NCBI GenBank assembly: GCA_029582155.1
Contig: CM055901.1
Location: 54,728,625 to 54,792,624 of the forward strand
Length of the DNA: 64,000 nucleotides
Direction of reading: 5' to 3'
Source of the DNA: Panopea generosa
Taxonomy: Eukaryota > Mollusca > Bivalvia > Adapedonta > Hiatellidae
Position numbers and translations under genes: made by a program. The notes below the pieces were generated by a model. It worked only from the letters and a program-made list of their open reading frames with translations. It was not told the origin of the DNA and searched no databases. Shown one piece after another: positions 23,861 to 35,451 of the stretch. Position 1 is the stretch's first letter. Each line of letters begins with the position of its first letter.

Positions 23861-25016
23861 GAGTATAAAAAAACAAGAATGGGAATTGAGCGAATCGCAA
23901 CTGCATCTATCAGATTGTTGAGATTTTCAGCTTAATCACCAATAAACAATAAAATAATTATTATCTTTAAGTTTTTTGGAAATAAAGTTCTGATATAAAT
24001 TTCAGAGAAGTGTAACATATTGGTAAAGAAATAAAAAAGAAAAATGAGAGAAAACCCCACAACAGTTTGGACTTGGTCATCAATAGGTCTAAGAAAGATG
24101 GTCTCTTAAAATAACTCAGTTTGTATAAGAGCCAACTAGCTACTTGGGGGTAATTCATAATTCTGATGAAAACATGGACCATATAGCCATATCCATCACT
24201 AAAAAATACTTTAAATTATAAGTTCATATTTCTTGAAAAATGGGGTTTTCATAAGTTAGGTTGAAATGTGGCGGCATCACCATTACTCATTGTGTTCAAT
24301 CCTAAATTAGACAGAAAAATTGCTATCCTTTAGACTTAACAGTGTATGTTTTAAGAAGAAAATAAATGGCTACTTTCAAGATATGGCCTGTCTATGCTTC
24401 AAGTATAACAATTTAGCTTTTAGTGAAATTATCAAAATTGTATATTTTATGTTTTTTATATAGATCCAGAGCTGCCCCCTTGAACTGAGACGAGTTTTTG
24501 TCGAGTTTTTAGCGAAGACGAGGTGGCGGGGGAAAAAGTAAGTATAATATACTCACTTATCGTCTCGTAGGTCACGGGAACTTTGCACGGCAAAGTGAAT
24601 GTGTATGGAATTATTAAAGACACAGAGTGATGTATGGTATTCACTGCAGACTGTCTATAAATATGGACGGTGCTACCGGTCTAATGATGATGAATCCTGT
24701 ATTTAGACATTTTAGATGTAGATAAATATATATTGAAAAAGCCTGTCCTATCATTGATGCATACGAAATATATAGAAAGGAATAAGGGAATAGTGACAAG
24801 TTTTGCTTTCATATTTTTTGAGAAAAGAGTGTTTTAACACCATACAAGGCTACAAGCATTATAAGCTTGCACGTGAACAGTCACTTGTATTGGTGAGGAT
24901 GGTGGGAGAGAGTAATTAGTAGATATCATCACACTTGCAAATGGCAGGGGATAAAAATAGAGCAAGTCAGAGGTCTGGGAAAGGTTTGCCGTCGAACCCA
25001 TGTAATTTTATTTGAG
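23861..25016. other. non-coding sequence with a palindromic dispersed repeat
   Basis: No coding gene is seen. At 24470-24650 a segment includes a near-perfect palindrome (arms AAGTAAGTATA / TATACTCACTT, 24536-24558) next to GACGAGTTTTTGTCGAG. The remainder is AT-rich. Confidence 0.45.
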
Positions 25017-25017
25017 C

Positions 25018-25228
25018 TAGGCCGTCATTATAAAATATATTGTTTGCCGTGCTCCTACTACTCACTCAAAACTGCAGCTACCCAAACTTTTTTATCGACT
25101 TTCTAAGCATTTAATTTTTCTTTAAAATGACTGCAAAATCAAAATTTAGCAAAAAACAAAAATTAGCTACCGACCTACCTACATGCAAAATACTGGATCG
25201 GAGCACAGCAAACATATATTTTTTTAAC
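25018..25228 (-). mobile_element. MITE family E, copy 1
   Basis: Matches, in opposite orientation, the element at 32815-33048. Shared segments are ATTGTTTGCCGTGCTCCTAC, CCCAAACTTTTTTATCGAC, AAAATTAGCTACCGACCTAC and GGATCGGAGCACAGCAAAC. Ends are degraded (left end GGCCGTCATTATAAAA). Confidence 0.75.
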
Positions 25229-26090
25229 TTATATATAAATTCTTCATTGACAAACAAACTAGTACAAGCAGTAAACCCATTTCTGAATTTCCTTTGATGA
25301 AACCATCGATCAAGTTAAGCAGTGACCAGAAAGAAAAAATTAAATATTTTATTTAATGCTGCATATGCTACATAAGCCAGAGCTGGAATTTTGAATTTTT
25401 GTTCCGCGTGCTGTAACTGTTGAAAAATAAAGTAAAATAGGAATATTATCACTGCCTGTGGTTGGAGAGGCATTGTTGTTGTCATTTCAAAGGCCTTTAG
25501 GCTGATGGAACCTATCAAAAATACACAACGCAAATTTTATCAGTAAAGTTTGGACCTTTCCGATACTTTGCTGGAAGTCTCGGACCTGCCAGTAAAATCC
25601 ACTATTTTAAACCCCTGAACAGATGACCAGTTTTTTAAAATATTTAACTGGAAACGCACCATGCCTGATGTGGGCGACTCAGCAAGGAAATGTTACAGGA
25701 AATAGTTGTGGCGTTCATTCAGCATGACTGACCAGTCAGGATCCAATTATGTTTATGTTTTATGTATGACAGATGAAAATAACAATGTATGGTATCATTT
25801 TCAGTTTTGATAATATGCATTGAAATTAATTTATGAACATGTTGTGAAATCCTTTATTCTGCAGTCTCAGTTCCTTGTGGACTGTTCCTTACCCCAAAAA
25901 CAGTTTTCTTGGTTGTATACTTAGAAAATAACTTCTAATCCATTTATTATCATTTTAAGGACATCACAATGATCAAATACCTTATTCGTTACTGTTGTAT
26001 ACACCAGAGCCATTGTGAAGGAATTTGTCAGTTTGATGCACCAGCATAACGATGACAATATTTGTCAACTTGTCCCTCATACCATGTTTG
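25229..26090. other. non-coding sequence
   Basis: No convincing feature. A minus-strand open frame at 25315-25533 follows a pyrimidine-rich acceptor-like TTTATTTTTCAACAG, but the encoded residues (QHAEQKFKIPALAYVAY) are not recognised and the stretch is short. Confidence 0.4.
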
Positions 26091-26660
26091 CATTTTTACT
26101 TACATATCTATAGCTGATGCCATAAATTTTTGCTGACTGGTTTCTTGACGATTTATGCTGCTTGCTTTTTTGAATCACCGTCCAATAATTGAATCCTATC
26201 TATCATCGAGTTACACTTCGATTATAATGCATGCAAATCACTGTGCTTTGGAGACTGCAAAATTTTGGAATATAAATTCCGTTATCATCCATCCTGAAAC
26301 CGGTATTTATTTTGTAAGGCCTGTAATGCCAGTGTCTGGGGTAAAATTATCGACGGATGATGCCCCGCAAAATCTACAAGACATGCAAATTAATCTTACC
26401 ATTTCTGATTTGAATTCATAAGATGATGACTTCCCGATGATTTTTTGAATTGAAAATCCGGAGACACAGCAGCAAAATATGTTGTCGGATTTGAAAAGCA
26501 ATTACAGAAAACTATAATAATGGGAAGTGATGCGTTAACGAGAGCTGATCAGCACTGGGCGCGGGAACATAAATGCAAAATTGGCTAGTGACATGGAAAA
26601 ACTGTAACTACAAACTGGATATTGGCATGATATTTAAAAGTTGCCATTCAGTGTGCAGCT
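26091..26660. promoter_or_regulatory. candidate conserved non-coding element
   Basis: Complex unique sequence with an octamer ATGCAAAT (POU-type; in GCATGCAAATCAC near 26228), CCAATAATTGAATCC and GATTTATGCTGC. An 88-codon plus-strand frame runs through it (26155-26421) but has no recognised domain. Enhancer-like composition only. Confidence 0.3.
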
Positions 26661-26920
26661 AGTGGGTTGGACAGTCAGAACACTTGCATGATTCTGTTGG
26701 ATTGTTCTTCATACAAAGTGACTTATAACCACCGATATATTGTCCAACACTCTTGACAGGTGATCTGCCCTCATGTAGAAAGATGCAAAAGCTACCAGAG
26801 TCCGTCTTCATTTAACTAAAGTCTTGAGAATGAAAAATCTTGCTTGGGTGCAATTATAAAATGCTGGTTAATTAATCAATATCAGCATTATCGACTTCAT
26901 TGCCCTCTTTATAACTTGTG

Positions 26921-29193
26921 TCTTCTTTGAAATATATACAAACATTATTACTGAACTTGGTTTATTTGAAATATACACAAACATTATTACTGAACTTGGT
27001 TTATTTGAAATATATACAAACATTATTACTGAACTTGTTTTTTTTAAATATACACAAACATTATAACTGAACTTGGTTTATTTGAAATACATACAAACAT
27101 TATTACTGAACTTGATTTATTTGAAATATATACAAATATTATTTCTGAACTTGGTTTATTTGAAATATATACAAATATTATTTCTGAACTTGGTTTATTT
27201 GAAATATATACAAACATTATAACTGAACTTGGTTTGTTTGAAATACACACAAACATTATAACTGAACTTGATTTGTTTGAAATACACACAAAGGTTATTA
27301 CTGAACTTGATTTATTTGTATTATATACAAACATTATTACTGAACTTGGTTTATTTGAAATACACACAAACATTATTACTGAACTTGATTTATTTGTAAT
27401 ACACACAAACGTTATTACTGAACTTGATTTATTTGTAATACACACAAACATTATTACTGAACTTGTTTTATTTGTAATACAAACAAACGTTATTACTGAA
27501 CTTGTTTTATTTGTAATGCACACAAACGTTATTACTGAACTTGATTTATTTGTATTATATACAAACATTATTACTGAACTTGGTTTATTTGAAATACACA
27601 CAAACATTATTACTGAACTTGATTTATTTGTAATACACACAAACGTTATTACTGAACTTGATTTATTTGTAATACACACAAACATTATTACTGAACTTGT
27701 TTTATTTGTAATACAAACAAACGTTATTACTGAACTTGTTTTATTTGTAATGCACACAAACGTTATTACTGAACTTGATTTATTTGTAATACACACAAAC
27801 ATTATTACTGAACTTGATTTATTTGTATTATATACAAACATTATTACTGAACTTGGTTTATTTGAAATACACACAAACATTATTACTGAACTTGGTTTAT
27901 TTGTATTATATACAAACATTATTACTGAACTTGATTTATTTGTATTATATACAAACATTATTACTGAACTTGATTTGTTTGAAATACACACAAACATTAT
28001 TACTGAACTTGATTTATTTGTATTATATACAAACATTATTACTGAACTTGGTTTATTTGAAATACACACAAACATTATTACTGAACTTGATTTATTTGTA
28101 ATACACACAAACGTTATTACTGAACTTGATTTATTTGTAATACACACAAACATTATTACTGAACTTGTTTTATTTGTAATACAAACAAACGTTATTACTG
28201 AACTTGTTTTATTTGTAATGCACACAAACGTTATTACTGAACTTGATTTATTTGTAATACACACAAACATTATTACTGAACTTTATTTATTTGTAATACA
28301 CACAAACGTTATTACTGAACTTGTTTTATTTGTAATACACACAAACGTTATTACTGAACTTGATTTATTTGTAATACACACAAACATTATTACTGAACTT
28401 GTTTTATTTGTAATACACACAAACATTATTACTGAACTTGTTTTATTTGTAATACACACAAACGTTATTACTGAGCTTGATTTATTTGTAATACACACAA
28501 ACGTTATTACTGAACTTGATTTATTTGTATTATATACAAACATTATTACTGAACTTGGTTTATTTGAAATACACACAAACATTATTACTGAACTTGATTT
28601 ATTTGTATTATATACAAACATTATTACTGAACTTGGTTTATTTGAAATACACACAAACATTATTACTGAACTTGATTTATTTGTATTATATACAAACATT
28701 ATTACTGAACTTGGTTTATTTGAAATACACACAAACATTATTACTGAACTTGATTTATTTGTAATACACACAAACGTTATTACTGAACTTGATTTATTTG
28801 TAATACACACAAACATTATTACTGAACTTGTTTTATTTGTAATACAAACAAACGTTATTACTGAACTTGTTTTATTTGTAATGCACACAAACGTTATTAC
28901 TGAACTTGATTTATTTGTAATACACACAAACATTATTACTGAACTTGATTTATTTGTAATACACACAAACATTATTACTGAACTTGTTTTATTTGTAATA
29001 CACACAAACATTATTACTGAACTTGATTTATTTGTAATACACACAAACATTATTACTGAACTTGTTTTATTTGTAATACACACAAACGTTATTACTGAAC
29101 TTGATTTATTTGTTATATATACAAACATTATTTATGAACTTGGTTTATCTGAAATATACACAAACATTATTTCTGAACTTGGTTTATTTGAAT
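26921..29193. repeat. 39-bp minisatellite with 234-bp higher-order repeat
   Basis: About 58 copies of a 39-bp unit containing ACACACAAACATTATTACTG and AACTTGATTTATTTGTA. Six variant units form a 234-bp block repeated at about 27312, 27546, 28014 and 28677. Edge units are of another type (GAAATATATACAAAC). Since 39 is 13 codons and the unit has no stop, both strands carry long frames: 660 codons plus (27234-29216, period LFVIHTNIITELD), and 408 and 281 codons minus (period NKSSSVITFVCIT). No gene signals accompany them. Confidence 0.95.
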
Positions 29194-29600
29194 CTCCAAA
29201 GTGTTTTGCACATTGATCACTTATTGGAATCATAATATGACACAATGATATGTTTAACAGAAAGGAGTAATTTCTCAATAAAAAACTGGAAGCATGTATG
29301 GGACATAAAGAATGAAATCTGGTTTACAATGAAGACTTCAATCTTTTTGTAAACATCCAAAGCACAACTGCACCAGTGTGTTGTTGTGTTTTATTTCACA
29401 GAAAATTAAGACAAAATCCAATATTTAACTTGTTTTAATAATATTTTGTAACTGAGAGGTAACCTCATGAACTGTAAGTTAGCTTTTCTTATTTAAATAA
29501 ATAAATAGATTAATGTAATTGAATTGTCTGACACAATTTAATTTTTCAAAAGGTGTTTGTATAATTTGCTAAAAACATTTAATGAAAAGATATCTACTGA
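29194..29600. other. AT-rich non-coding spacer
   Basis: No feature recognised between two arrays. Confidence 0.55.
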
Positions 29601-29604
29601 AATG

Positions 29605-30928
29605 ATAGTATAATTATTGTCCAATCAAATGTTGAGTTGCAAAAAGTCAGTTGATAGTATGAAAATGATCCTGTCAAATGATCATAGCATAAAGTCATTG
29701 GTAGTCTACCTATGGTCCAATGAAATGATCAGTTGCAAGAAGTCTTTTGTAGTATACTTATGGTCCAATCAAATGATCAGTTGCAAAAAGTCAGTGGTAG
29801 TATACTTATTGGCAAATCAAATGATCAGTTACAAAAAGTCACTGGTAATATACTTACTGTCCAATCAATTGATCAGTTGCAAGTAGTCACTGATAGTATA
29901 ATAATGGTCAATAAAATGGTCAGTTGCAAAAAATCACTAGTAGTCAATGAAAGGATCAGTTGCAGTAAGTCACTGATAGTATGATGACTGTCTAGTCACT
30001 GATAGTATAATGACTATCTAGTCACTGATAGTATAATGACTATCTAGGCACTGATAGTATAATGATTGTCTAGTCACTGATAGTATTATGATGGTTTAGT
30101 CATTGATAGTATAATGATTGTTTAGTCACTGATAGTATAATGACTGTCTAGTCACTGATAATATAATGATTGCCAAGTCACTGATAGTATAATGCCTGTC
30201 TAGTCACTGATAGTTCAATGATTGTCTAGTCACTGATAGTATAATAACTGTCTAATCACTGATAGTATAATGACTCTCTATTCACTGATAGTATAATGAC
30301 TGTCTAGTCTCTGATAGTATAATAAAAGTGAATCAAATGATTGGTTGCAAAAAGCCACTGGTAGTATAATAGGAGTCAGTGAAATGATCAGTTGCAAAAA
30401 GTCACTGATAGTATAATAATTGTACAGTCACTGATAGTATAATAATTTTCCAATCACTGATAGTATAATAATGGTCCAGTCACTGATAGTATAATAATTG
30501 TCCAATCAAATGATCAGTTACAAAACGTCACTGGTAGTATAATAATTGTCAATCAAAGAATCAATTGCAAAGAGTCATTTGTAGTAAAATAATGGTCTAT
30601 CAATTTATCATTTACAAAATGTCACTGGTAGTATAATAGTAATCAATGAAATGATCAGTTGCTAAAAGTCACTGATAGTATAATAATGGTCCAGTCACTG
30701 ATAGTATAACCATGGGGTACTGTCACTGATAGTATAATCATGGTCCAGTCACTGAAAGTATAATAATGGTCCAGTCACTGATAGTATAATAATTGTGCAA
30801 TCAAATGATCAGGTGCAAAAAGTCACCAATAGTATACTTATAGTCCAGTCACTGATAGTATAATAATGGTTCAGTCACTGATAGTATAATAGTTGTCCAA
30901 TCAAATGATCAGTTGCAAAAGTCACTGC
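29605..30928. repeat. mixed 45-46-bp and 26-bp minisatellite
   Basis: Long units contain CAATCAAATGATCAGTTGC and AAAAAGTCACTGGTAGTATA. Short 26-bp units (GTCACTGATAGTATAATGAC then TGTCTA) are the same unit without the ATGATCAGTTGC part. The two types are interspersed, so the array mixes a full unit and a deletion derivative. Confidence 0.92.
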
Positions 30929-31061
30929 TCATTTATATTTGAACTAAGAGATTTCGGAGTAAAATGGTCTTTTATATTTGGACTAAAAGATTTCCCAGTA
31001 AAATGGTCAGTTATATTTGGACTAAGAGATGTCCCAGTAAAATTGTCATTTATATTTGGAT
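30929..31061. repeat. 39-bp tandem repeat, three copies
   Basis: TTATATTTGGACTAAGAGAT and CCCAGTAAAATGGTCA recur three times plus a partial unit. It directly abuts the preceding array. Confidence 0.9.
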
Positions 31062-31154
31062 GTAGATTACTAATACATAAAAAAATCCCAATCAAACAGT
31101 TTGTTACAAAACATTTTCTAAACAGTCCACTTATATCAGAAGATCAAGCACACT

Positions 31155-31265
31155 ATTAGTGAGCAGTTGTAACACACAGTGAGCAGTTGTAACACACTTT
31201 TATCTGGATCCAGAGGCCACGAGTTTGATTCACATTGCTGCATTTCAATAAATTTTAAATCAGTA
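31155..31265 (+). mobile_element. possible tRNA-derived SINE remnant
   Basis: GTGAGCAGTTGTAACACAC (A-box-like, duplicated in tandem) is followed by CACGAGTTTGATTCAC (B-box-like) with tRNA-like spacing. No recognisable body. Confidence 0.3.
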
Positions 31266-31800
31266 AATAAAAGAATATATATTGGTTTACTACAAGACAG
31301 CTTGAATCAAATTGACTCCTACAAAGAAAACATAAATGATCAAATGTAATGTAAAATTATGATTATTTAAGAATTTTTATTAATATTAAAAGTGCAGTTT
31401 ACAATAAAAGAACATTGTGGAGCTGTCTGCAATCCTTTGTGTCTGTTTCTCCTCACTTGTCCATGGATTTAATGACCCTGTTTTATTTCTCTAATCAATA
31501 ATAAATTTTCTAAATTTACAAACTTGCCTTATCTCACATTTTAATGCATCCTCTTGTTTGGACAGAGTGTGCGTTGTCTTCGATAATTGTCAAATTCTGT
31601 TTTACTTAGATAAGTGCCCTTATCATGTAGGCACTTTTATGCTTCATTTTCACCCTAATCCAGCTGGCAAATTGTCCATTAAAAATGGATTAAACTGAAA
31701 TGGTCAGAGATAAGCATTTCCAGGCATCCATATATTGTGTGGAATTGAAAGCTGTTAATTTCCTATATCAACACTGTCTGATGGTGTTCACAATAGGAAG
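31266..31800. other. non-coding sequence
   Basis: No feature recognised. Confidence 0.5.
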
Positions 31801-31809
31801 AGGGAGTTT

Positions 31810-32353
31810 AAAATGGACAGAGACACTGCAGATATAGGGACCTGGTTGATAGGGGAATATTGAATAGAATACACAGGGGTACTGACATTAAAGCGACCTG
31901 GTTGATAGGGGAACATCAAATAGAATGGACAGACGCCATGGCAATAAAGTGACCTTGTTGATAGGGGACCATCAAATAGAATGGACAAAGGCCCTGACAA
32001 TAAAGCGACCTGGTTGGTTGGGGAACATCAAATAGAATGGACAAAGGCCCTGACAATAAAGCGACCTGGTTGGTAGGGGAACATCAAATAGAATGGACAA
32101 ATCCCCTGACAATAAAGCGACCTGGTTGGTAGGGGAACATCAAATAGAATGGACAAAGGCCCTGACAATAAAGCGACCTGGTTGATAGGGGACCGTCAAA
32201 AAGAATTGACAAAGGCCCTGACAACAAAGGGATCTGGTTGATAGGGGAACATCAAATAGAATTGACAAAGGCCCTGACAATAAAGGGATCTGGTTGATAG
32301 GGGAACATCAAATAGAATTGACAGAGGCCCTGACAATAAAGCGACCTGGTTGA
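31810..32353. repeat. 56-bp minisatellite
   Basis: About 10 copies of a 56-bp unit containing GGCCCTGACAATAAAGCGAC, CTGGTTGATAGGGGAACATC and AAATAGAATGGACA. Edge copies are more diverged than central ones. Confidence 0.94.
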
Positions 32354-32559
32354 ATTTTAGAAAAAGTAAAAAAAACAACACAACGTTACCAAAAAATAAT
32401 GGCCTAACAAAAAGTAAAAAGTTGTCTGCGAGTTGGAATTAAAGAGCTGAGAATTAAATTTTATTGCTTCTACTTATTGGTGTTATAGTATTTTCTTGTT
32501 TGTACACACAAAAATCAAAATGAGTTCTTTGAAAAGTAACAGTTGAAAGAGAATCCTAA

Positions 32560-32785
32560 ATGGCCAAGTGTTCTAGTGTGCTGTTGTCTAACGACCATTT
32601 ACCTTTCACTGCTGATGTCGTGGGTTTGAGCCCAACTTGATCAAAAAAAAAAAAAGTTTGCCAGTTACCCGTGGAAGGACGGTGGTTCTACTCAGTTTCA
32701 CTCTAAGGTCTCCCTCCACCAGTTGAACTGGATAAACCTGTTTTGTGTTAAAATGGAATTAAACTCATTAAAAAGAAAAAAGAAA
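32560..32785 (+). mobile_element. SINE family A, copy 2
   Basis: Degenerate tRNA-like head (CCAAGTGTTCTAGTGTG), B box GGGTTTGAGCCC, an A-rich insertion at 32642-32655, then the conserved body GTTTGCCAGTTACC, GGAAGGACGGTGGTTCTACT and a tail with AATGGAATTAAACTC. Confidence 0.78.
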
Positions 32786-32814
32786 AAAAGTAAGACGTAA
32801 ATACAATAGTATCA

Positions 32815-33048
32815 GGCCATCCTTAAAAAAATATTTGTTTGCTGTTCTCCGACCCAGTATTTTTTCATGTGGGTAAGTAGGTAGCTAATTTTTTTTTTGG
32901 CCAAATTTTGTTTTTTGCATACTCATTTTAAAGAAAAATAGACAGAAATCATGTTAAAAAAAAAATTGAACGCTTTGAAAGTCAATAAAAAAGTTTGGGT
33001 TAGTAGGTAGGAGCACCACGGCAAACAATGTTTTTTTTAAGGATGGCC
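32815..33048 (+). mobile_element. MITE family E, copy 2 (GGCCA termini)
   Basis: A 234-bp element with inverted ends of about 40 bp: GGCCATCCTTAAAAAAAT, TTTGTTTGCTG at the left, and the complement of GGCCATCCTTAAAAAAAACA, TTGTTTGCCG at the right. The interior is A/T-rich and non-coding. No target duplication is evident. Confidence 0.8.
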
Positions 33049-33590
33049 CACCCTGTAGTAGTATATACTTGTACCATGGCTATGTATATACTCACTCTCT
33101 CAAACTGTTTGTGAATTTTAAACATCAGGATTATACAGTAACTTTTTTTCAGAGATGTTTTAAATAATGTTTTTGTTTTTTTCCCCAACTTTGTGTCTTA
33201 CACATTTTAAATGAAACTAACAGCAGCATAGAGGCAAAAACATCCTGTCAGACTTCCTCAAACATATAACCTTTGTGCAAAAATAAATCCTGGTGCATTG
33301 TGGGATAGATATTTTTAACCTGTTAGTCAGGTAAGGAAAGTGTCAGTTTTAAGTTAATTTACTAAAGTCTTTCTACATAATCTTCCCTATATTAAAAACA
33401 AATGCATTCTAATTAAAATGCAACTTGAGTTTAAATGCTCGCTATCAATGACATAGGAGTAAATGTGAGAGATAATTGACATGTTCGGGTTAAATGGTGG
33501 GAAAAGTTATCTGCACTGATTAAGTGCCTGTCTGCTTCCCGTGGGTTGGGCTGTGTTATCATGGTGGTCCTGATGGTGAGGGCTACATCT
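33049..33590. other. non-coding sequence
   Basis: No feature recognised. GTCAGGTAAGG near 33325 is donor-like, but no protein-like sequence precedes it. Confidence 0.45.
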
Positions 33591-33594
33591 CATC

Positions 33595-33660
33595 TGTAAA
33601 CCTGCAGTCTGATGGTAGAGCATCTGCAACAGATGTGAGAAAATGTGGGTTTGATGTCCA
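33595..33660 (+). mobile_element. tRNA-like segment at the edge of the 49-bp array
   Basis: CTGATGGTAGAGCATCTGC resembles an A box and D arm, and GTGGGTTTGATGTCC resembles a B box with one extra base. The second half is the same sequence that is iterated in the adjoining array. Confidence 0.4.
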
Positions 33661-35415
33661 GTCAGTCCATACCAATGACGGATGTGGGAAAATGTGGGTT
33701 TGATGTCCAGTCAGTCCATAACAATGACGGATGTGGGAAAATGTGGGTTTGATGTCCAGTCAGTCCATAACAATGATGGATGTGAGAAAATGTGGGTTTG
33801 ATATCCGGTCAGTCCTTACCAATGACGGATTTGGGAAAATGTGGATTTGATATCCAGTGCGTCCATACCAATGACAGATGTGGGAAAATGTGGGTTTGAT
33901 GTCCAGTCAGACCATAACAATGACGGATGTGAGAAAATGTCGGTTTGATGTCAAGTCAGTCCATACCAATGATGGATGTTTGAAAATGAGGGTTTGATAT
34001 TCAGTCAGTTCATACAAATGACGGGTGTGGGAAAATGTGGGTTTGATATCCAGTCAGTCCATACCAATGACAGATGTGGGAAAATGTGGGTTTGATATCC
34101 AATCAGTCCATACTAATGACAGATGTGAGAAAATGTGGGTTTGTTATCCAGTCAGTCCGTACCAATGGTGGATGTGAGAAAATGTGGGTTTGATGTCCAG
34201 TCTGTCCATACCAATGATGGATGTGAGAAAATGTGGGTTTGATATCCAGTCTGTCCATACCAATGACAGATGTGAGAAAATGTGGGTTTGATGTCCAGTC
34301 AGTCCATACCAATGGCAGATGTGAGAAAATGTGGGTTTGATATCCCGTCTGTCCATACCAATGACAGATGTGAGAAAATGTGGGTTTGATGTCCAGTCAG
34401 TCCATACCAATGGCGGATGTGAGGAAATGTGGGTTTGATATCCAGTCTGTCCATACCAATGACAGATGTGAGAAAATGTGGGTTTGATGTCCAGTCAGTC
34501 CATACCAATGATGGATGTGAGAAAATGTGGGTTTGATATCCAGTCTGTCCATACCAATGACAGATGTGAAAAAATGTGGGTTTGATATCCAGTAAGTCCA
34601 TATGAATGACGGATTTGGGAAAATGTGGGTTTGATGTCCAATCAGTCCATACCAATGACGGATGTGAGAAAATGTGGGTTTGATATCCAGTCAGTCCATA
34701 CCAATGAAGGATGTGGGAAAATGTGGGTTTGATATCCAGTCTGTCCATACCAATGATGGATGTGAGAAAATGTGGGTTTGATATCCAGTCTGTCCATACC
34801 AATGACAGATGTGAGAAAATGTGGGTTTGATGTCCAGTCAGTCCATACCAATGATGGATGTGAGAAAATGTGGGTTTGATATCCAGTCTGTCCATACCAA
34901 TGATGGATGTGAGAAAATGTGGGTTTGATATCCAGTCAGTCCATACCAATGACGGATTTGGGAAAATGTGGGTTTGATGTCCAGTCAGTCCATACCAATG
35001 ACGGATTTGGGAAAATGTGGGATTGATATCCAGTCAGTCCATACCAATGACGGATGTGAGAAAATGTGGGTTTGATATCCAGTCAGTCCATACCAATGAC
35101 GGATGTGGGAAAATGTGGATTTGATGTCCAGTCAGTCCCTATCAATGATGGATGTGGGAAAATGTGGGTTTGATATCCTATCAGTCCATAGCAATAATTG
35201 ATGTGAGAAAATGTGGGTTTGATATCCAGTAAGTCCATACCAGTGACAGATGTGAGAAAATGTGGGATTGATATCCAGTCAGTCCATGACCAATGATGGT
35301 TGCGAGAAAATGTTGGTTTGATGTCCAGTCAGTCCATACCAATGACGGATGTGAGAAAATGTGGGTTTGATATCCAGTCAGTCCCTATCAATGACAGATG
35401 TGAGAAAGTGTGGGT
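33630..35415. repeat. 49-bp minisatellite
   Basis: About 36 copies of a unit containing CAGTCAGTCCATACCAATGA, GATGTGAGAAAATGTGG and GTTTGATATC. Each unit has a B-box-like GGGTTTGAT(A/G)TCC. The minus strand is open for up to 216 codons, shifting through all frames, which is a by-product. Confidence 0.95.
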
Positions 35416-35451
35416 TTGTTGTACAAAAGATTGTAGAAGAAATAACTCCCT

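Noticed and set aside
26155-26421. 88-codon plus-strand frame as a coding exon
   Set aside because: No recognised domain and no convincing flanking splice sites. The sequence looks more like regulatory DNA.
27234-29216. 660-codon open frame as a repetitive-protein gene
   Set aside because: The frame follows exactly from a stop-free 39-bp unit, the opposite strand is equally open, and there is no start, splice or promoter context. A random 39-bp unit lacks stops in one frame set with appreciable probability.
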